Of a stretch of 64,000 nt of DNA, positions 1 through 7,123 are shown in pieces. The position numbers were made by a program, and so were the translations under genes. The DNA lies in NCBI GenBank assembly GCA_016710325.1, contig JADJXK010000002.1:4092001-4156000 (forward strand), written 5' to 3'. A model generated the notes under the pieces. That model saw only the letters and a program-made list of their open reading frames with translations. It ran no database searches and was not told the DNA's origin. Within the stretch, counting starts at the first letter, position 1. Each line of letters opens with the position of its first letter. The stretch is from Candidatus Leptofilum proximum (GTDB lineage Bacteria; Chloroflexota; Anaerolineae; Promineifilales; Promineifilaceae).

Positions 1-16
1 TTGAAAAGATAAAAAA

Positions 17-42
17 ATCTGCTTAATCTGCGTAATCTGTTG
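17..42. repeat. Micro-repeat, cacagat/aatctg family (half copy)
   Basis: AATCTGC-TTAATCTGCG-TAATCTG units read along the top strand just upstream of the first gene. The same unit recurs as hairpins near 5201, 12082, 16871, 35175 and 61636. The partner arm, if any, lies outside the window. Confidence 0.6.
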
Positions 43-73
43 ATAAAAGCCAATTTGCCCAGGTTAGGAGAAC

Positions 74-856
74 ATGCAAATGTATTATGAATTGGAACTC
101 ACCAAAATTAACCGTCTAAAGATTGCCCACGCTTTTCGGGATGTGCCGCGGGTGGACATGTCGATTGCGTGCGTGGTGGAGGGGCAGATGGGGCAGGCGT
201 TTGTGGATGACTTGGCTCAGCCAAGCATTTACCATGTGGTGATTGGGCCGTTTCACTACTTTGCGGGAACGGCCGTATCCCCCCAGTCCCACACCATGAT
301 GGCCAATTTCCCGCGCTACAACCTGCTCATGCCCTCCAGCGACGGCTGGGCGGCACTGGCCCGCCAGCAGTTTGGCGACGCCCTGCAAACCAACGTGCGG
401 CACAGCTTCTCGTCCGATTCCCTGTCCGCCAGCCACCTGAATCAGCTGCTGAACGATGGTTCGTTTCATGGCGAAATTGTGGCGTTGGACGCCGCGCTGG
501 CCGAACAGATGAGCACGGCGGGCACGCTCTACTTCGATCTGGCCGACTTTGACTCGGCTGAAGACTTTGCGGCGCGCGGCCTGGGGTTTGTGGCGCTGGC
601 GGCCGGGCAGCCGGTGGGCATTGCTTTCTCATCGCTGGTGTGCAGCCATGGCATTGAGGTGAGCATTTTTGTCGATGAAGGGCATAGGCGGCAGGGGGTG
701 GCAACGGCCGTTGCCGCACATTTACTCCTGGCCTGCCTGGCACGTGGTCTGCACCCCAACTGGGACGCCGCCAACCCGGAATCTGTCAAGCTGGCTGATC
801 GGTTGGGTTACCGTTCCACTGGCAGTTACGAGGCTTATTTCCACACGCAAAATTGA
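74..856 (+). CDS. GNAT-family N-acetyltransferase
   Basis: Predicted cytoplasmic acetyl-CoA-dependent acetyltransferase of 260 residues; the substrate cannot be told. The C-terminal third carries the GNAT core: a strand ending in FVDEGHRRQGVATAVAAHLL (the R-R-x-G-x-A pyrophosphate-binding loop, about residues 203-222) followed by HPNWDAANPESVKLADRLGY, the usual Asn-x-x-S-x-x-x-A-x-x-L-G-Y ending. The long N-terminal half resembles the PF12746 type of two-lobed GNAT proteins. The ATG follows AGGAG by a good distance (AGGAGAACATG). It stands alone ahead of a lipoprotein gene, and one ACGGCCGT octamer lies inside it at 269. Confidence 0.8.
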   Translation: MQMYYELELTKINRLKIAHAFRDVPRVDMSIACVVEGQMGQAFVDDLAQPSIYHVVIGPFHYFAGTAVSPQSHTMMANFPRYNLLMPSSDGWAALARQQFGDALQTNVRHSFSSDSLSASHLNQLLNDGSFHGEIVALDAALAEQMSTAGTLYFDLADFDSAEDFAARGLGFVALAAGQPVGIAFSSLVCSHGIEVSIFVDEGHRRQGVATAVAAHLLLACLARGLHPNWDAANPESVKLADRLGYRSTGSYEAYFHTQN

Positions 857-927
857 TCTTGTTGGCCCCATAAAATCAGTGATAATTGACACATCCTTTT
901 GCAGCCAAGCTGGTTTTGGAGCCTACC

Positions 928-1683
928 ATGAAAGTTACTTTGCGTTTCTTTTTGTCTGTCATCGTTGTGTCTTTGTTGTCTGCCTGCGGCCCTTCAGAAG
1001 CTGATCAGCTGGCAACCGTTGAGGCGCTGGTGGTCCAGACGGTGGCCGCCATGCCCACGCAAGCGCCCCAGGCAACCCTGCCGCCGCTGCCTACATACAC
1101 ACCGCAAGCAACGTTTGCGGCCGTTCCCAGCCAAACGCCGCTGCCCACCTACACGCCTTACCCAACCTACACACCCCCGGCCACAGCTACCGAATCACCG
1201 ATGGCCACGGAAACAGTTGAGCCAGCTGCCGCCGCAACCACGAGCGGTCAACCGGTCCCGACCAGCGCGCCGGTGGTGAACGTCACTGAACAGCTGGCCG
1301 CCAAAATCCAGGACGAGCTGACGCGGATTGATATCATTCGCGGTGCTTTTTTGCCGCTTTCACCAGGTGGGGGAGGAACCCTTACTGAGCAGCCAAGCGA
1401 CTGCGGGGCAATTGTTTCTTCTTACAACAGCATTGCCAACGTGCTCACGGTTGATGTTTCCGCTCAATCGCCAACCGTGCAAAATGCGTATGGCGTTTAC
1501 CGGGCGGCCACCGATACCGTGCTCAGTTTGCTGGCGCCCTGGGTGGAGATTTGCCGCACCGATTTGGCCAGTGGCGTTTCGCGGCGCATCATTGACCAGA
1601 ACCAATACGGCATTTTGCGCCAGGCACTGGACCAGCCGATTGGCCAGTTGAACCAGGCGATCAACTCGCTGCAATCGCCCTAA
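928..1683 (+). CDS. Thr/Pro-rich lipoprotein of unknown function
   Basis: I start the gene at the ATG at 928 because it gives a classic lipoprotein signal peptide: a Lys/Arg-bearing n-region, a hydrophobic stretch, and the lipobox LLSAC with Cys at about residue 19. An upstream in-frame ATG at 886 would put 14 residues before the signal peptide. After the Cys comes a low-complexity spacer of TYTP and ATAT units (about residues 45-105), typical of Chloroflexota surface lipoproteins. A globular part of about 140 residues without a motif I recognise follows. Predicted to be anchored on the outer face of the membrane. Confidence 0.7.
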   Translation: MKVTLRFFLSVIVVSLLSACGPSEADQLATVEALVVQTVAAMPTQAPQATLPPLPTYTPQATFAAVPSQTPLPTYTPYPTYTPPATATESPMATETVEPAAAATTSGQPVPTSAPVVNVTEQLAAKIQDELTRIDIIRGAFLPLSPGGGGTLTEQPSDCGAIVSSYNSIANVLTVDVSAQSPTVQNAYGVYRAATDTVLSLLAPWVEICRTDLASGVSRRIIDQNQYGILRQALDQPIGQLNQAINSLQSP

Positions 1684-1745
1684 ACGCCCATTAAATAGAC
1701 ATTATCTATTATATCTATAGAAATTATCGATAGTTTGCATGTTGT

Positions 1746-1774
1746 TTTACGAACGGCTGTCACTTACTTATACT
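1746..1774 (+). promoter_or_regulatory. Candidate promoter for the first cysteine synthase gene
   Basis: TTTACG at 1746-1751, a 17-base spacer and TATACT at 1769-1774, about 38 bases before the ATG at 1812. The region upstream (1690-1735) is very AT-rich with short imperfect inverted repeats (ctatag/ctatcg) that could bind a regulator. Matches to the sigma-70 consensus are 4/6 and 5/6. Confidence 0.5.
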
Positions 1775-1811
1775 GCTCACCAATAGTTATTTTGCACACA
1801 ATGGGAGCCGT

Positions 1812-2729
1812 ATGAAGACCTATACCACACACCAACACCTCAACTATTTAGAAACCGTTCAGTGGCCTATCGGCCAGACGCCGCTGCTTAACCTGGCTGC
1901 CACCGCCGCGGCTGCCGGGCTGCCGGATTCTGTCCGTCTGCTGGCCAAAGCCGAATGGTTTAACCTCAGCGGTTCGGTCAAGGATCGCGCTGCCCGCCGC
2001 ATCATTCAAACGGCCGAAGCCGAGGGCAAGCTGTGGCCCGGCATGACGCTGCTGGACTCCAGCTCCGGCAACATGGCGTTGTCCTACGCCAGCCTTGGCC
2101 GACTGCACGGCTACAAAGTAAAGCTCTTTGTTCCGGCCAATGCCACCCCCGCCCGGCTCACCCTCCTGCAAAACTACAGCATCGACCTGACGTTAACAGA
2201 CCCGGCTTTGGGTTCTGACGGGGCGATGGCCGCCGCCCGAGCGCTGGCGGCCCAAAACCCACGCTATTTTTACGCCAACCAGTACGACAATCCCGCCAAC
2301 TGGGAAGCTTATTATGCCACCCTGGCGCCCGAAGTCTGGCAGCAAACGGGCGGGCAGGTGACGCATTTTGTCGCCGGAGTAGGCTCGGGCGGCACGTTTA
2401 CCGGCGCGGCCCGCTGGCTGAAGGAATGCAACCCGGCCATTTTCTGTGCCACGGTGCAGCCGCAGACGGAAAAAGAAGGCATTAAGGGGCTTAAGTTTAT
2501 GGCTACGGCCGTTCCCCCCAAAACCTATGATCCCTCCCTGGCCGATGCACACCTGGCGGTTACGGCCGTTGAAGCCAACGCCACCCGCCAACTGCTGGCC
2601 GACTGCGAAGGGCTCTCGGTGGGCCCATCCGGTGGCGCCAACGTTGCTGCCGCCCTGCAACTGGGCCGCACGCTAGACCAGGGCACGATCGTCACCTTGT
2701 TTCCAGACGACAGTCGTTATTACAGTTAA
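1812..2729 (+). CDS. PLP-dependent cysteine synthase family protein (paralogue 1)
   Basis: Fold-type II PLP enzyme of the O-acetylserine/O-phosphoserine sulfhydrylase group, 305 residues, close to family length. The catalytic Lys is in NLSGSVKDRAARR (about residue 57), followed by the substrate-binding loop LDSSSGNMA and the PLP-phosphate glycine loop GVGSGGTFTG. A second paralogue lies 1.2 kb downstream, with the same motifs and many identical blocks (ANQY-N, EVWQQT). GGGAG before the ATG is a good ribosome-binding site. The neighbouring sulfur-carrier operon suggests that one or both accept sulfide from a carrier thiocarboxylate, like mycobacterial CysM. Which paralogue does so cannot be decided here. 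Confidence 0.8.
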   Translation: MKTYTTHQHLNYLETVQWPIGQTPLLNLAATAAAAGLPDSVRLLAKAEWFNLSGSVKDRAARRIIQTAEAEGKLWPGMTLLDSSSGNMALSYASLGRLHGYKVKLFVPANATPARLTLLQNYSIDLTLTDPALGSDGAMAAARALAAQNPRYFYANQYDNPANWEAYYATLAPEVWQQTGGQVTHFVAGVGSGGTFTGAARWLKECNPAIFCATVQPQTEKEGIKGLKFMATAVPPKTYDPSLADAHLAVTAVEANATRQLLADCEGLSVGPSGGANVAAALQLGRTLDQGTIVTLFPDDSRYYS

Positions 2730-2753
2730 TGCTTTTCCTGCTACAATCTCCAG

Positions 2754-3491
2754 GTGTTTGACTACCTGAAACTATTCCCCCGTTACTGGCTGCTGGCCCT
2801 CTTGATTTTGTGGGCCGTTCTTTTGTTTGGTGGATTCCTCTTTGGTCCGGCCGATGCTACCCAACGCATGCCCAAATGGACCCGTCTCACCTCCTCCGCG
2901 GTGCTGGTGTTGGCCGGGTGGAGCTGGTTTGCCGTCGCGCGGCAAAACGCAGCCAGCGGCTTCGTGCTGTGGCTGGCCATCGGCATGACGTTTGGCTTTT
3001 TGGGCGATTTGTTTATGGCAGGCATGATGCCCGGCGGGCGGAACGTGCTGGGCGGCATGGCTGCATTTGGGTTAGGGCACATCGCCTACATCATTGGCAT
3101 CTGGCGGTTGGGCAACCAGCTGGGGCTAACCGATGGGGCGGCGCGCTGGGGCAGCCTGCTGGTGTGGTGGCTCGTTGGCGCGGTGGCCTGGTATTTTGTG
3201 GTTTATCGCGGCCAGCAGCCAACGACGTTACATCAGGCCGCGCTGCCGTATGCCCTGCTGCTGGCCAGCACGGCCGGTATGGCCACCGGGTTAGCCGTCC
3301 AGCAAGGCCAGTTCACCTGGCTGGCCGCGGGGGCGGCGCTCTTTCTGATCAGCGACCTCATCCTGGCGGCCCAGTTGTTCAACAACACCAGCTTCTACCT
3401 CATTGGCGATGTCATCTGGCTTACCTACGGTCCGGGGCAGATGTTGATTGTGTACAGTGCGGCAACGGCCGTTGCCCTCCTGCAAAGATAA
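2754..3491 (+). CDS. Lysoplasmalogenase-like YhhN family membrane protein
   Basis: Integral membrane protein of 245 residues with about eight hydrophobic segments. The block GMTFGFLGDLFMAGMM followed by FGLGHIAYIIG matches the conserved Asp and His of the YhhN/TMEM86 family, whose characterised members hydrolyse the vinyl-ether bond of lysoplasmalogens. The second conserved Asp block is ALFLISDLILAAQLF near the C terminus. The start is a GTG at 2754, 24 bases after the upstream stop, so it may be co-transcribed with the first cysteine synthase; I see no functional link between the two. The activity is inferred from the family only. Confidence 0.7.
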   Translation: MFDYLKLFPRYWLLALLILWAVLLFGGFLFGPADATQRMPKWTRLTSSAVLVLAGWSWFAVARQNAASGFVLWLAIGMTFGFLGDLFMAGMMPGGRNVLGGMAAFGLGHIAYIIGIWRLGNQLGLTDGAARWGSLLVWWLVGAVAWYFVVYRGQQPTTLHQAALPYALLLASTAGMATGLAVQQGQFTWLAAGAALFLISDLILAAQLFNNTSFYLIGDVIWLTYGPGQMLIVYSAATAVALLQR

Positions 3492-3494
3492 TCT

Positions 3495-3530
3495 TTTCAC
3501 TTTTTACTTATCACTTTTCTCTCCAAAGTA
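3495..3530. repeat. Micro-repeat, acttttcactt family (single arm)
   Basis: TTTTCACTTTTTACTTATCACTTTT directly after the YhhN gene stop, in one orientation only. Hairpin copies of the same unit occur at 15031 and 23251. Confidence 0.55.
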
Positions 3531-3603
3531 AGAATCCCCCACCACACCCCATCAAATAACCGTGCAGGAGAAGTTGACGCGAGTCCGTTTATCATTTTCT
3601 AAC

Positions 3604-3631
3604 TTGACGGGCACAATCACTTTGTTATACT
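3604..3631 (+). promoter_or_regulatory. Promoter upstream of the second cysteine synthase gene
   Basis: TTGACG (3604-3609), a 16-base spacer and TATACT (3626-3631) form a strong sigma-70-like promoter. It lies almost 300 bases before the coding start at 3928, implying a long untranslated leader. Confidence 0.65.
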
Positions 3632-3637
3632 CACTCC

Positions 3638-3927
3638 TGATTCAACAAACTAACAAGATCAAAACAGTGTGATCATCATGATTGGACAATATTGCAGGTG
3701 TATTGAGCGAGGGTGGTAACCATCGTTCAAGAGCCTGAGAAAAACTTCTAACGTGCTTTACCTAAGCACAGGCACAAAAACGGTGGTGGCTGCTCTCGCG
3801 AAGCAACAATGAGCATGGTTTGCTCTCTATGTTGTTCTCGTAAGCAAATAGCTGCGACCGTTTTTTGTTGGGTAACGCGAGAGCGCTGCCCCTGTTTAGA
3901 AAACAATCTCAGGAAACACCTACAATT
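3638..3927 (+). ncRNA. Long structured 5' leader of the cysteine synthase gene; possible regulatory RNA
   Basis: No credible reading frame fits here and the stretch is rich in inverted repeats. A hairpin GTGCTT-tacct-AAGCAC (3753-3769) is enclosed by gcct/aggc. GAGCA-tggtt-TGCTC (3811-3825) is flanked by aacaa/ttgtt. A 9-base pair of arms GCTCTCGCG (3792-3800) and CGCGAGAGC (3876-3884) encloses a small hairpin followed by six Ts (3861-3866) that could act as a terminator. AGGGTGGTAACC at about 3709 resembles the T-box antiterminator motif but has an extra A and lacks the CGCG that follows. I do not recognise a known riboswitch class. Confidence 0.4.
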
Positions 3928-4878
3928 ATGTTGTCAACAATCAAAAACACACGCCTTCACTCATTTGCCACAACCCCTGCCAACAGTCTAGAAACCCAGG
4001 TCGGGAATACGCCGTTGATTCGTTTGTGGAATACGGCCGTTACCCACCACATCCCCGACACCGTCGCCCTCTACGCCAAGGCGGAATGGTTTAACCCCAG
4101 CGGCTCCGTCAAAGACCGCGCCGCCCTCAATATCATCCGCACCGCCGAGGCAAATGGCCAGCTCCAGCGCGGCATGACCCTGCTGGACTCCACCTCTGGC
4201 AACATGGGCATTGCCTACGCCATGCTGGGGGCGGCGCGTGGCTATCGCGTTAAGCTCACCGTGCCCGGCAACGCCAGCCCGGAACGTATCGCCATTCTCA
4301 AGGCATATGGCGCCGAGCTCATTCTCACCGATCCGCTGGAAGGGTCCGATGGGGCCATCGTGGAAGCCCGCCGCCTGGCAGCGGAAGATCCGACGCTGTA
4401 TTACGCCAACCAGTACAACAATTCGGCCAACTGGCAGGCGCATTATAAAACCACCGCGCCAGAAATCTGGCAGCAGACGCAGGGAGAAATCACTCACTTT
4501 GTAGCCGGGTTAGGTACCAGCGGCACCTTCACCGGCACCACGCGCCGCCTGAAGAAGTTCAATCCCAACATCCAGGCCCTGGCCATGCAGCCAGACAGCC
4601 CGTTTCACGGCCTGGAAGGGCTCAAGCACATGCCCTCGGCGCTTAAGCCCGGCATCTACGACGAGGCGGTGCCAGACGCGCAGGTGACGGTCCGCACCGA
4701 AGATGCGCACAAAATGGCGCGCTTTCTGGCCAAAAATGAAGGGCTCTTTGTGGGCATCTCGGCGGCAGCGGCCGTTGTGGCTAGCCTGAATGTGGCCAAA
4801 ACGCTGGATGAAGGCGTGGTGGTGACCATCTTGCCAGACAATGGCTTTAAATATTTAAGTGACAAGTTGTGGCAGTAG
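3928..4878 (+). CDS. cysM: PLP-dependent cysteine synthase family protein (paralogue 2, CysM-like)
   Basis: 316 residues when started at the ATG at 3928, which follows AGGAAA; a TTG 63 bases upstream is less likely because it lies inside the structured leader. Motifs: TQVGNTPLIRL near the N terminus, catalytic Lys in NPSGSVKDRAA, the loop LDSTSGNMGIAYA, and the PLP-phosphate loop GLGTSGTFTG. This is the paralogue nearest the SAM-riboswitch operon encoding a sulfur carrier, an activating enzyme and a JAMM protease, so I infer a CysM-type enzyme that takes sulfur from a carrier thiocarboxylate. A long structured leader precedes it and an inverted repeat follows. An ordinary sulfide-using CysK cannot be excluded. 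Confidence 0.75.
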   Translation: MLSTIKNTRLHSFATTPANSLETQVGNTPLIRLWNTAVTHHIPDTVALYAKAEWFNPSGSVKDRAALNIIRTAEANGQLQRGMTLLDSTSGNMGIAYAMLGAARGYRVKLTVPGNASPERIAILKAYGAELILTDPLEGSDGAIVEARRLAAEDPTLYYANQYNNSANWQAHYKTTAPEIWQQTQGEITHFVAGLGTSGTFTGTTRRLKKFNPNIQALAMQPDSPFHGLEGLKHMPSALKPGIYDEAVPDAQVTVRTEDAHKMARFLAKNEGLFVGISAAAAVVASLNVAKTLDEGVVVTILPDNGFKYLSDKLWQ

Positions 4879-4893
4879 AAAAGATCAAGATGG

Positions 4894-4946
4894 GTCCAAT
4901 CTTTGTTGGTTGATTGTGTGAAAAAATTCAGTCAAGATTGGACCAA
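4894..4946. terminator. Inverted repeat after the second cysteine synthase gene
   Basis: GGTCCAATCTT shortly after the stop codon is repeated in reverse as AAGATTGGACC (4935-4945), about 30 bases later. The loop is long and AT-rich and no clean T-run follows, so it may be an mRNA-stabilising or processing structure rather than a rho-independent terminator. Confidence 0.4.
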
Positions 4947-4954
4947 TCTGTACA

Positions 4955-4983
4955 TTGACGCTCCCAACCAGTTCTGTTAAGAT
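4955..4983 (+). promoter_or_regulatory. Promoter of the SAM-riboswitch sulfur-carrier operon
   Basis: TTGACG (4955-4960), 17-base spacer, TAAGAT (4978-4983). Transcription would begin near 4990, about 30 bases before the first paired base of the riboswitch. Confidence 0.75.
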
Positions 4984-5018
4984 GGCGACCGCTGTAAAAA
5001 ATCAAATACGTTTGCCTA

Positions 5019-5137
5019 TCTTATCCAGAGAGGTTGAGGGAACGGCCCGATGACACCTCAGCAACCGCGACAGCCCCGGCTGGCGAAATGGTGCTAATTC
5101 CGTCAGTGCAGAACAAATCTGTGCCTGAAAGATAAGA
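5019..5137 (+). ncRNA. SAM-I (S-box) riboswitch
   Basis: The aptamer follows the S-box consensus closely. P1 is TCTTATC (5019-5025) with GATAAGA (5131-5137). Then come the AGAGnGG element, GAGGGA with GGCCCgATGA, CAGCAACC, GTGCTAATTCC and the closing GAAAGATAAGA. The 3' strand of P1 (GATAAG, 5131-5136) can pair instead with CTTATC at 5165-5170, which lies in the 5' arm and loop of the downstream terminator. Bound SAM should therefore free the terminator and switch the operon off. Control by SAM ties the genes below to cysteine/methionine supply. Confidence 0.95.
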
Positions 5138-5157
5138 CGATGGTTCTGAACTCCAGA

Positions 5158-5194
5158 CACCTCCCTTATCTTCCAGGGAGGTGTTTTTATTTTG
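5158..5194 (+). terminator. Rho-independent terminator of the SAM riboswitch expression platform
   Basis: Perfect 9-base stem CACCTCCCT / AGGGAGGTG with an 8-base loop (5167-5174), followed by TTTTTATTTT. The 5' arm and loop contain CTTATC, a copy of the 5' strand of riboswitch P1, giving a mutually exclusive antiterminator pairing. Confidence 0.9.
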
Positions 5195-5200
5195 GATAAA

Positions 5201-5272
5201 CCACAGATTGCACAGATTGCACAGATTTTTAGCTGCTTGAAACCAAATCTGTGTCATCTGTGAAATCTGTGG
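5201..5272. repeat. Micro-repeat hairpin, cacagat family
   Basis: The left arm (5201-5228) has three CACAGATTg units and the right arm (5245-5272) three AATCTGTGt units. The 28-base arms pair with only three mismatches around a 16-base loop. It lies between the riboswitch terminator and the first gene of the operon, so it is transcribed as part of the leader. Confidence 0.85.
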
Positions 5273-5292
5273 ATGAAATAAAGAAAACAAAT

Positions 5293-5724
5293 ATGTTGAC
5301 ACTGAGCAAAGAGATTCATGAAGCAATTAAGGCGCACGGGCAGGCATCGTATCCGTTTGAGGGGTGCGGGCTGCTGTTGGGGCAGGCAGAACCAGGCCAA
5401 AACGTGGTGCAGCAAATTCGCCCCATGGAAAACGTGTGGCCCAACGAAGCCGAAAAACCGATTCGCTTCAGCATCGACCCGAAGGCGTGGCAGCAGGTGG
5501 AGCTGGAGGCAATGATGGCCGGGCTGGACGTCATTGGCATTTTCCACAGCCACCCGGATGACGTGCCCGTGGCCTCGCCGCGTGACCTGGCCTGGGCCAG
5601 CTGGCCGGGCTATTCCTACTTGATTACCCAGGTGTTAAAAGGCGAACCGACCTTCAGCCAGTCGTGGCAGCTGGCAGAAGACCGGTCTGGCTTTTTAGAA
5701 GAAGAGATTGTTGAAACTGACTGA
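5293..5724 (+). CDS. mec: JAMM/MPN metalloprotease, Mec-type (releases cysteine from sulfur carrier)
   Basis: 143 residues, the usual size of stand-alone bacterial JAB domains. The zinc site is complete: Glu23 (FEGCGLLLG), then His85-Ser-His87, seven residues, Ser95 and Asp98 (HSHPDDVPVASPRD). In mycobacteria the homologue Mec cleaves the cysteine adduct from the carrier CysO. Here the carrier gene is 82 bases downstream, so the same role is likely. It may also trim the carrier, whose glycine pair is followed by one Lys. The ATG at 5293 is chosen because the upstream in-frame GTG lies inside the repeat hairpin. First gene after the SAM riboswitch. Confidence 0.85.
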   Translation: MLTLSKEIHEAIKAHGQASYPFEGCGLLLGQAEPGQNVVQQIRPMENVWPNEAEKPIRFSIDPKAWQQVELEAMMAGLDVIGIFHSHPDDVPVASPRDLAWASWPGYSYLITQVLKGEPTFSQSWQLAEDRSGFLEEEIVETD

Positions 5725-5730
5725 GAACAG

Positions 5731-5786
5731 GTAATTGAGTAATTGGGTAACTGAGTAATTACCCAATTACTCAGTTACTCAATTAC
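5731..5786. repeat. Micro-repeat hairpin, gtaattgag family
   Basis: GTAATTGA and GTAACTGA units are followed by their reverse complements. The core stem GTAACTGAGTAAT (5747-5759) / ATTACTCAGTTAC (5766-5778) is perfect, and the outer GTAATTGA/TCAATTAC pair; one left unit is bulged out. It fills the gap between the protease and carrier genes of one operon, so it is not simply a terminator. Confidence 0.85.
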
Positions 5787-5806
5787 AAAACGAGGAGAGA
5801 GAACTC

Positions 5807-6079
5807 ATGCCTACCATTCGTATTCCTACCCCGCTAAGGCCGTATTCCGGCAATAACGCCACCGTTAAAGTGAGCGGCACTGACGTGAGCAGCGCCCTCA
5901 GCGACCTGACGCAGCAGTACCCTGAGCTGCGCCAGCATTTGTTTGAGAATGGCGAGCTGCGCAGCTTTGTCAACATCTACCTGAATCAGGAAGATGTGCG
6001 CTACCTGGATGGTGCAGAAACGGCCGTAGGCGATAACGATACGCTGATGATTATTCCTTCAATTGCTGGAGGAAAATAA
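5807..6079 (+). CDS. cysO: Ubiquitin-like sulfur carrier protein (ThiS/MoaD/CysO type), C-terminal GGK
   Basis: Beta-grasp sulfur carrier of 90 residues: TIRIPTPLRPYSG at the start, VNIYLNQEDVRYL in the middle and a tail DTLMIIPSIAGGK. The family is adenylated at a terminal Gly-Gly and converted to a thiocarboxylate that donates sulfur. Here Gly88-Gly89 are followed by Lys90, so one residue must be removed first, presumably by the adjacent JAMM protease. Flanked by that protease, a DUF4395 protein, a thioredoxin-like protein and a MoeB-rhodanese activator. An ACGGCCGT octamer lies within. GAGGAGAG precedes the ATG. A ThiS or MoaD role is possible, but no thiamine or molybdopterin genes are nearby. 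Confidence 0.85.
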   Translation: MPTIRIPTPLRPYSGNNATVKVSGTDVSSALSDLTQQYPELRQHLFENGELRSFVNIYLNQEDVRYLDGAETAVGDNDTLMIIPSIAGGK

Positions 6080-6088
6080 GGCGTGACG

Positions 6089-6133
6089 CGTGAAACGTGA
6101 AACGTGAGGGGAAATCACGTTTCACGTTTCACG
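6089..6133. repeat. Micro-repeat hairpin, cgtgaaa family
   Basis: Perfect 19-base stem made of CGTGAAA units (6089-6107) and their reverse complement (6115-6133), loop ggggaaa. It sits between the carrier gene and the DUF4395 gene. Confidence 0.85.
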
Positions 6134-6163
6134 TTTCAAATAAAGGAACCTGGAGATAAGGAA

Positions 6164-6619
6164 ATGAGCACCGAGAGAGAAAGAAAAGTAGATCATTCCG
6201 CGCTGCGAGTGAACCAGGCGTTTATTATTGGCTTGAGCATTCTGGCATTTTTGCTGGATAACGTCTGGTTGGCGGCGTTTGTGGGATTGGTGATGCTGGT
6301 GGGTACGGCCGTTCCTCGCCTGTCCCTCTTTAAACGCATCTACCAACACCTGCTGCGCCCCGCCGGGTTGGTGAAGCCGGACGTCATTGTTGATAACCCG
6401 GAACCGCACTGCTTTGCCCAGGGTTTTGGCGGTGTGGTCGTGGCCCTGGCCATTGTAGCCCTGTTGGTCGAGCAGACTGTTTTAGGCTGGGGCCTGGTCT
6501 GGCTGGTCATTGCCCTGGCGGCGCTGAATCTGTTCCTGGGCTTCTGCGCGGGCTGCTTTGTCTACTACCAGCTCGGCAAGCTGGGCCTGCCCGGCTTCCG
6601 CGTGAGCCCGATCCGGTGA
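6164..6619 (+). CDS. DUF4395 membrane protein
   Basis: 151 residues with four hydrophobic segments (about residues 15-40, 75-95, 100-115, 118-135). It matches the DUF4395 pattern: DHSALRVNQAFIIGL at the start, LFKRIYQ, PEPHCFAQGFGG, and the paired cysteines FCAGCFVYYQLG near the C terminus. No function is established that I know of. The family often sits beside rhodanese, thioredoxin or sulfur-transfer genes, and here it lies inside a sulfur-carrier operon directly before a membrane-tethered thioredoxin. The two cysteines (about 128 and 131) could take part in thiol or persulfide transfer across the membrane; this is inference. GGAG precedes the ATG at 6164. Confidence 0.8.
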   Translation: MSTERERKVDHSALRVNQAFIIGLSILAFLLDNVWLAAFVGLVMLVGTAVPRLSLFKRIYQHLLRPAGLVKPDVIVDNPEPHCFAQGFGGVVVALAIVALLVEQTVLGWGLVWLVIALAALNLFLGFCAGCFVYYQLGKLGLPGFRVSPIR

Positions 6620-6719
6620 ACGGTAATCGGTGAACGGTGAACGGTAATCGGTAAACCGATCACCGTATGCGAAGCGGTCGCGCAGCGACATTACCGATAA
6701 CTGATTACCGATTACCGAT
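6615..6719. repeat. Micro-repeat hairpin, cggtaatcggt family
   Basis: CGGTAATCGGT and CGGTGAACGGT units on the left (6615-6654), TTACCGATAAC and GATTACCGAT units on the right (6690-6719), with an inner segment containing GAAGCGGTCGCGCAGCG. Starts at the DUF4395 stop codon. Confidence 0.8.
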
Positions 6720-6738
6720 GACCAAATAACAAGAAACC

Positions 6739-7122
6739 ATGATCGAAAGAGTTCTCATCACCAGCCTCCTCGTCCTGCTCGGCACTACGGCCTATGCCAC
6801 GTTTAAGCGGCGGCATGTGCGGGTGTTGGGGGATTTGGAAACGGCCGTCACCGCCACCCCCACCATCCTCTACTTTGCCAGCGAGAGCTGCGCTGCCTGC
6901 CCCAGCCAGGCGCGCTACCTGGACCAGCTGGTATCGCTGTGGCAGGATAGGCTGGTTATTCAAAAAATTGATACGGAGGTGGAGCCGGAAACGGCCGCAA
7001 AATACGGCGTCTTCACCCTGCCCACCACCATTCTCATCGACCAGCAAGGCGACGTGCGCGAGATCAACTACGGCCTGACGCACACCCACAAGCTCACCCA
7101 GCAGGTCGCCAGCCTGGCCTAA
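6739..7122 (+). CDS. Membrane-tethered thioredoxin-like protein
   Basis: 127 residues: an N-terminal hydrophobic helix (residues 4-20) followed by a thioredoxin fold with the active-site pair Cys51-Ala-Ala-Cys54 (ASESCAACPSQ) and the cis-proline block FTLPTTILID. The anchor places the domain outside or at the membrane face. The context is between DUF4395 and the MoeB-rhodanese gene in the SAM-controlled operon, so a role in reducing or relaying sulfur for carrier-dependent cysteine synthesis is plausible but inferred. Two ACGGCC octamer-like sites lie in the gene. A gap of about 120 bases before it is filled by the cggtaatcgg hairpin. Confidence 0.75.
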   Translation: MIERVLITSLLVLLGTTAYATFKRRHVRVLGDLETAVTATPTILYFASESCAACPSQARYLDQLVSLWQDRLVIQKIDTEVEPETAAKYGVFTLPTTILIDQQGDVREINYGLTHTHKLTQQVASLA

Positions 7123-7123
7123 A

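Noticed and set aside
3700..3730. T-box riboswitch at AGGGTGGTAACC
   Set aside because: The conserved string has an inserted A and lacks the following CGCG; no clear specifier stem could be drawn. Kept only as an unidentified structured leader.
5201..5272. CRISPR-like arrays among the short repeats
   Set aside because: Units are 7-9 bases, contiguous or inverted, with no spacers of constant length and no cas genes.
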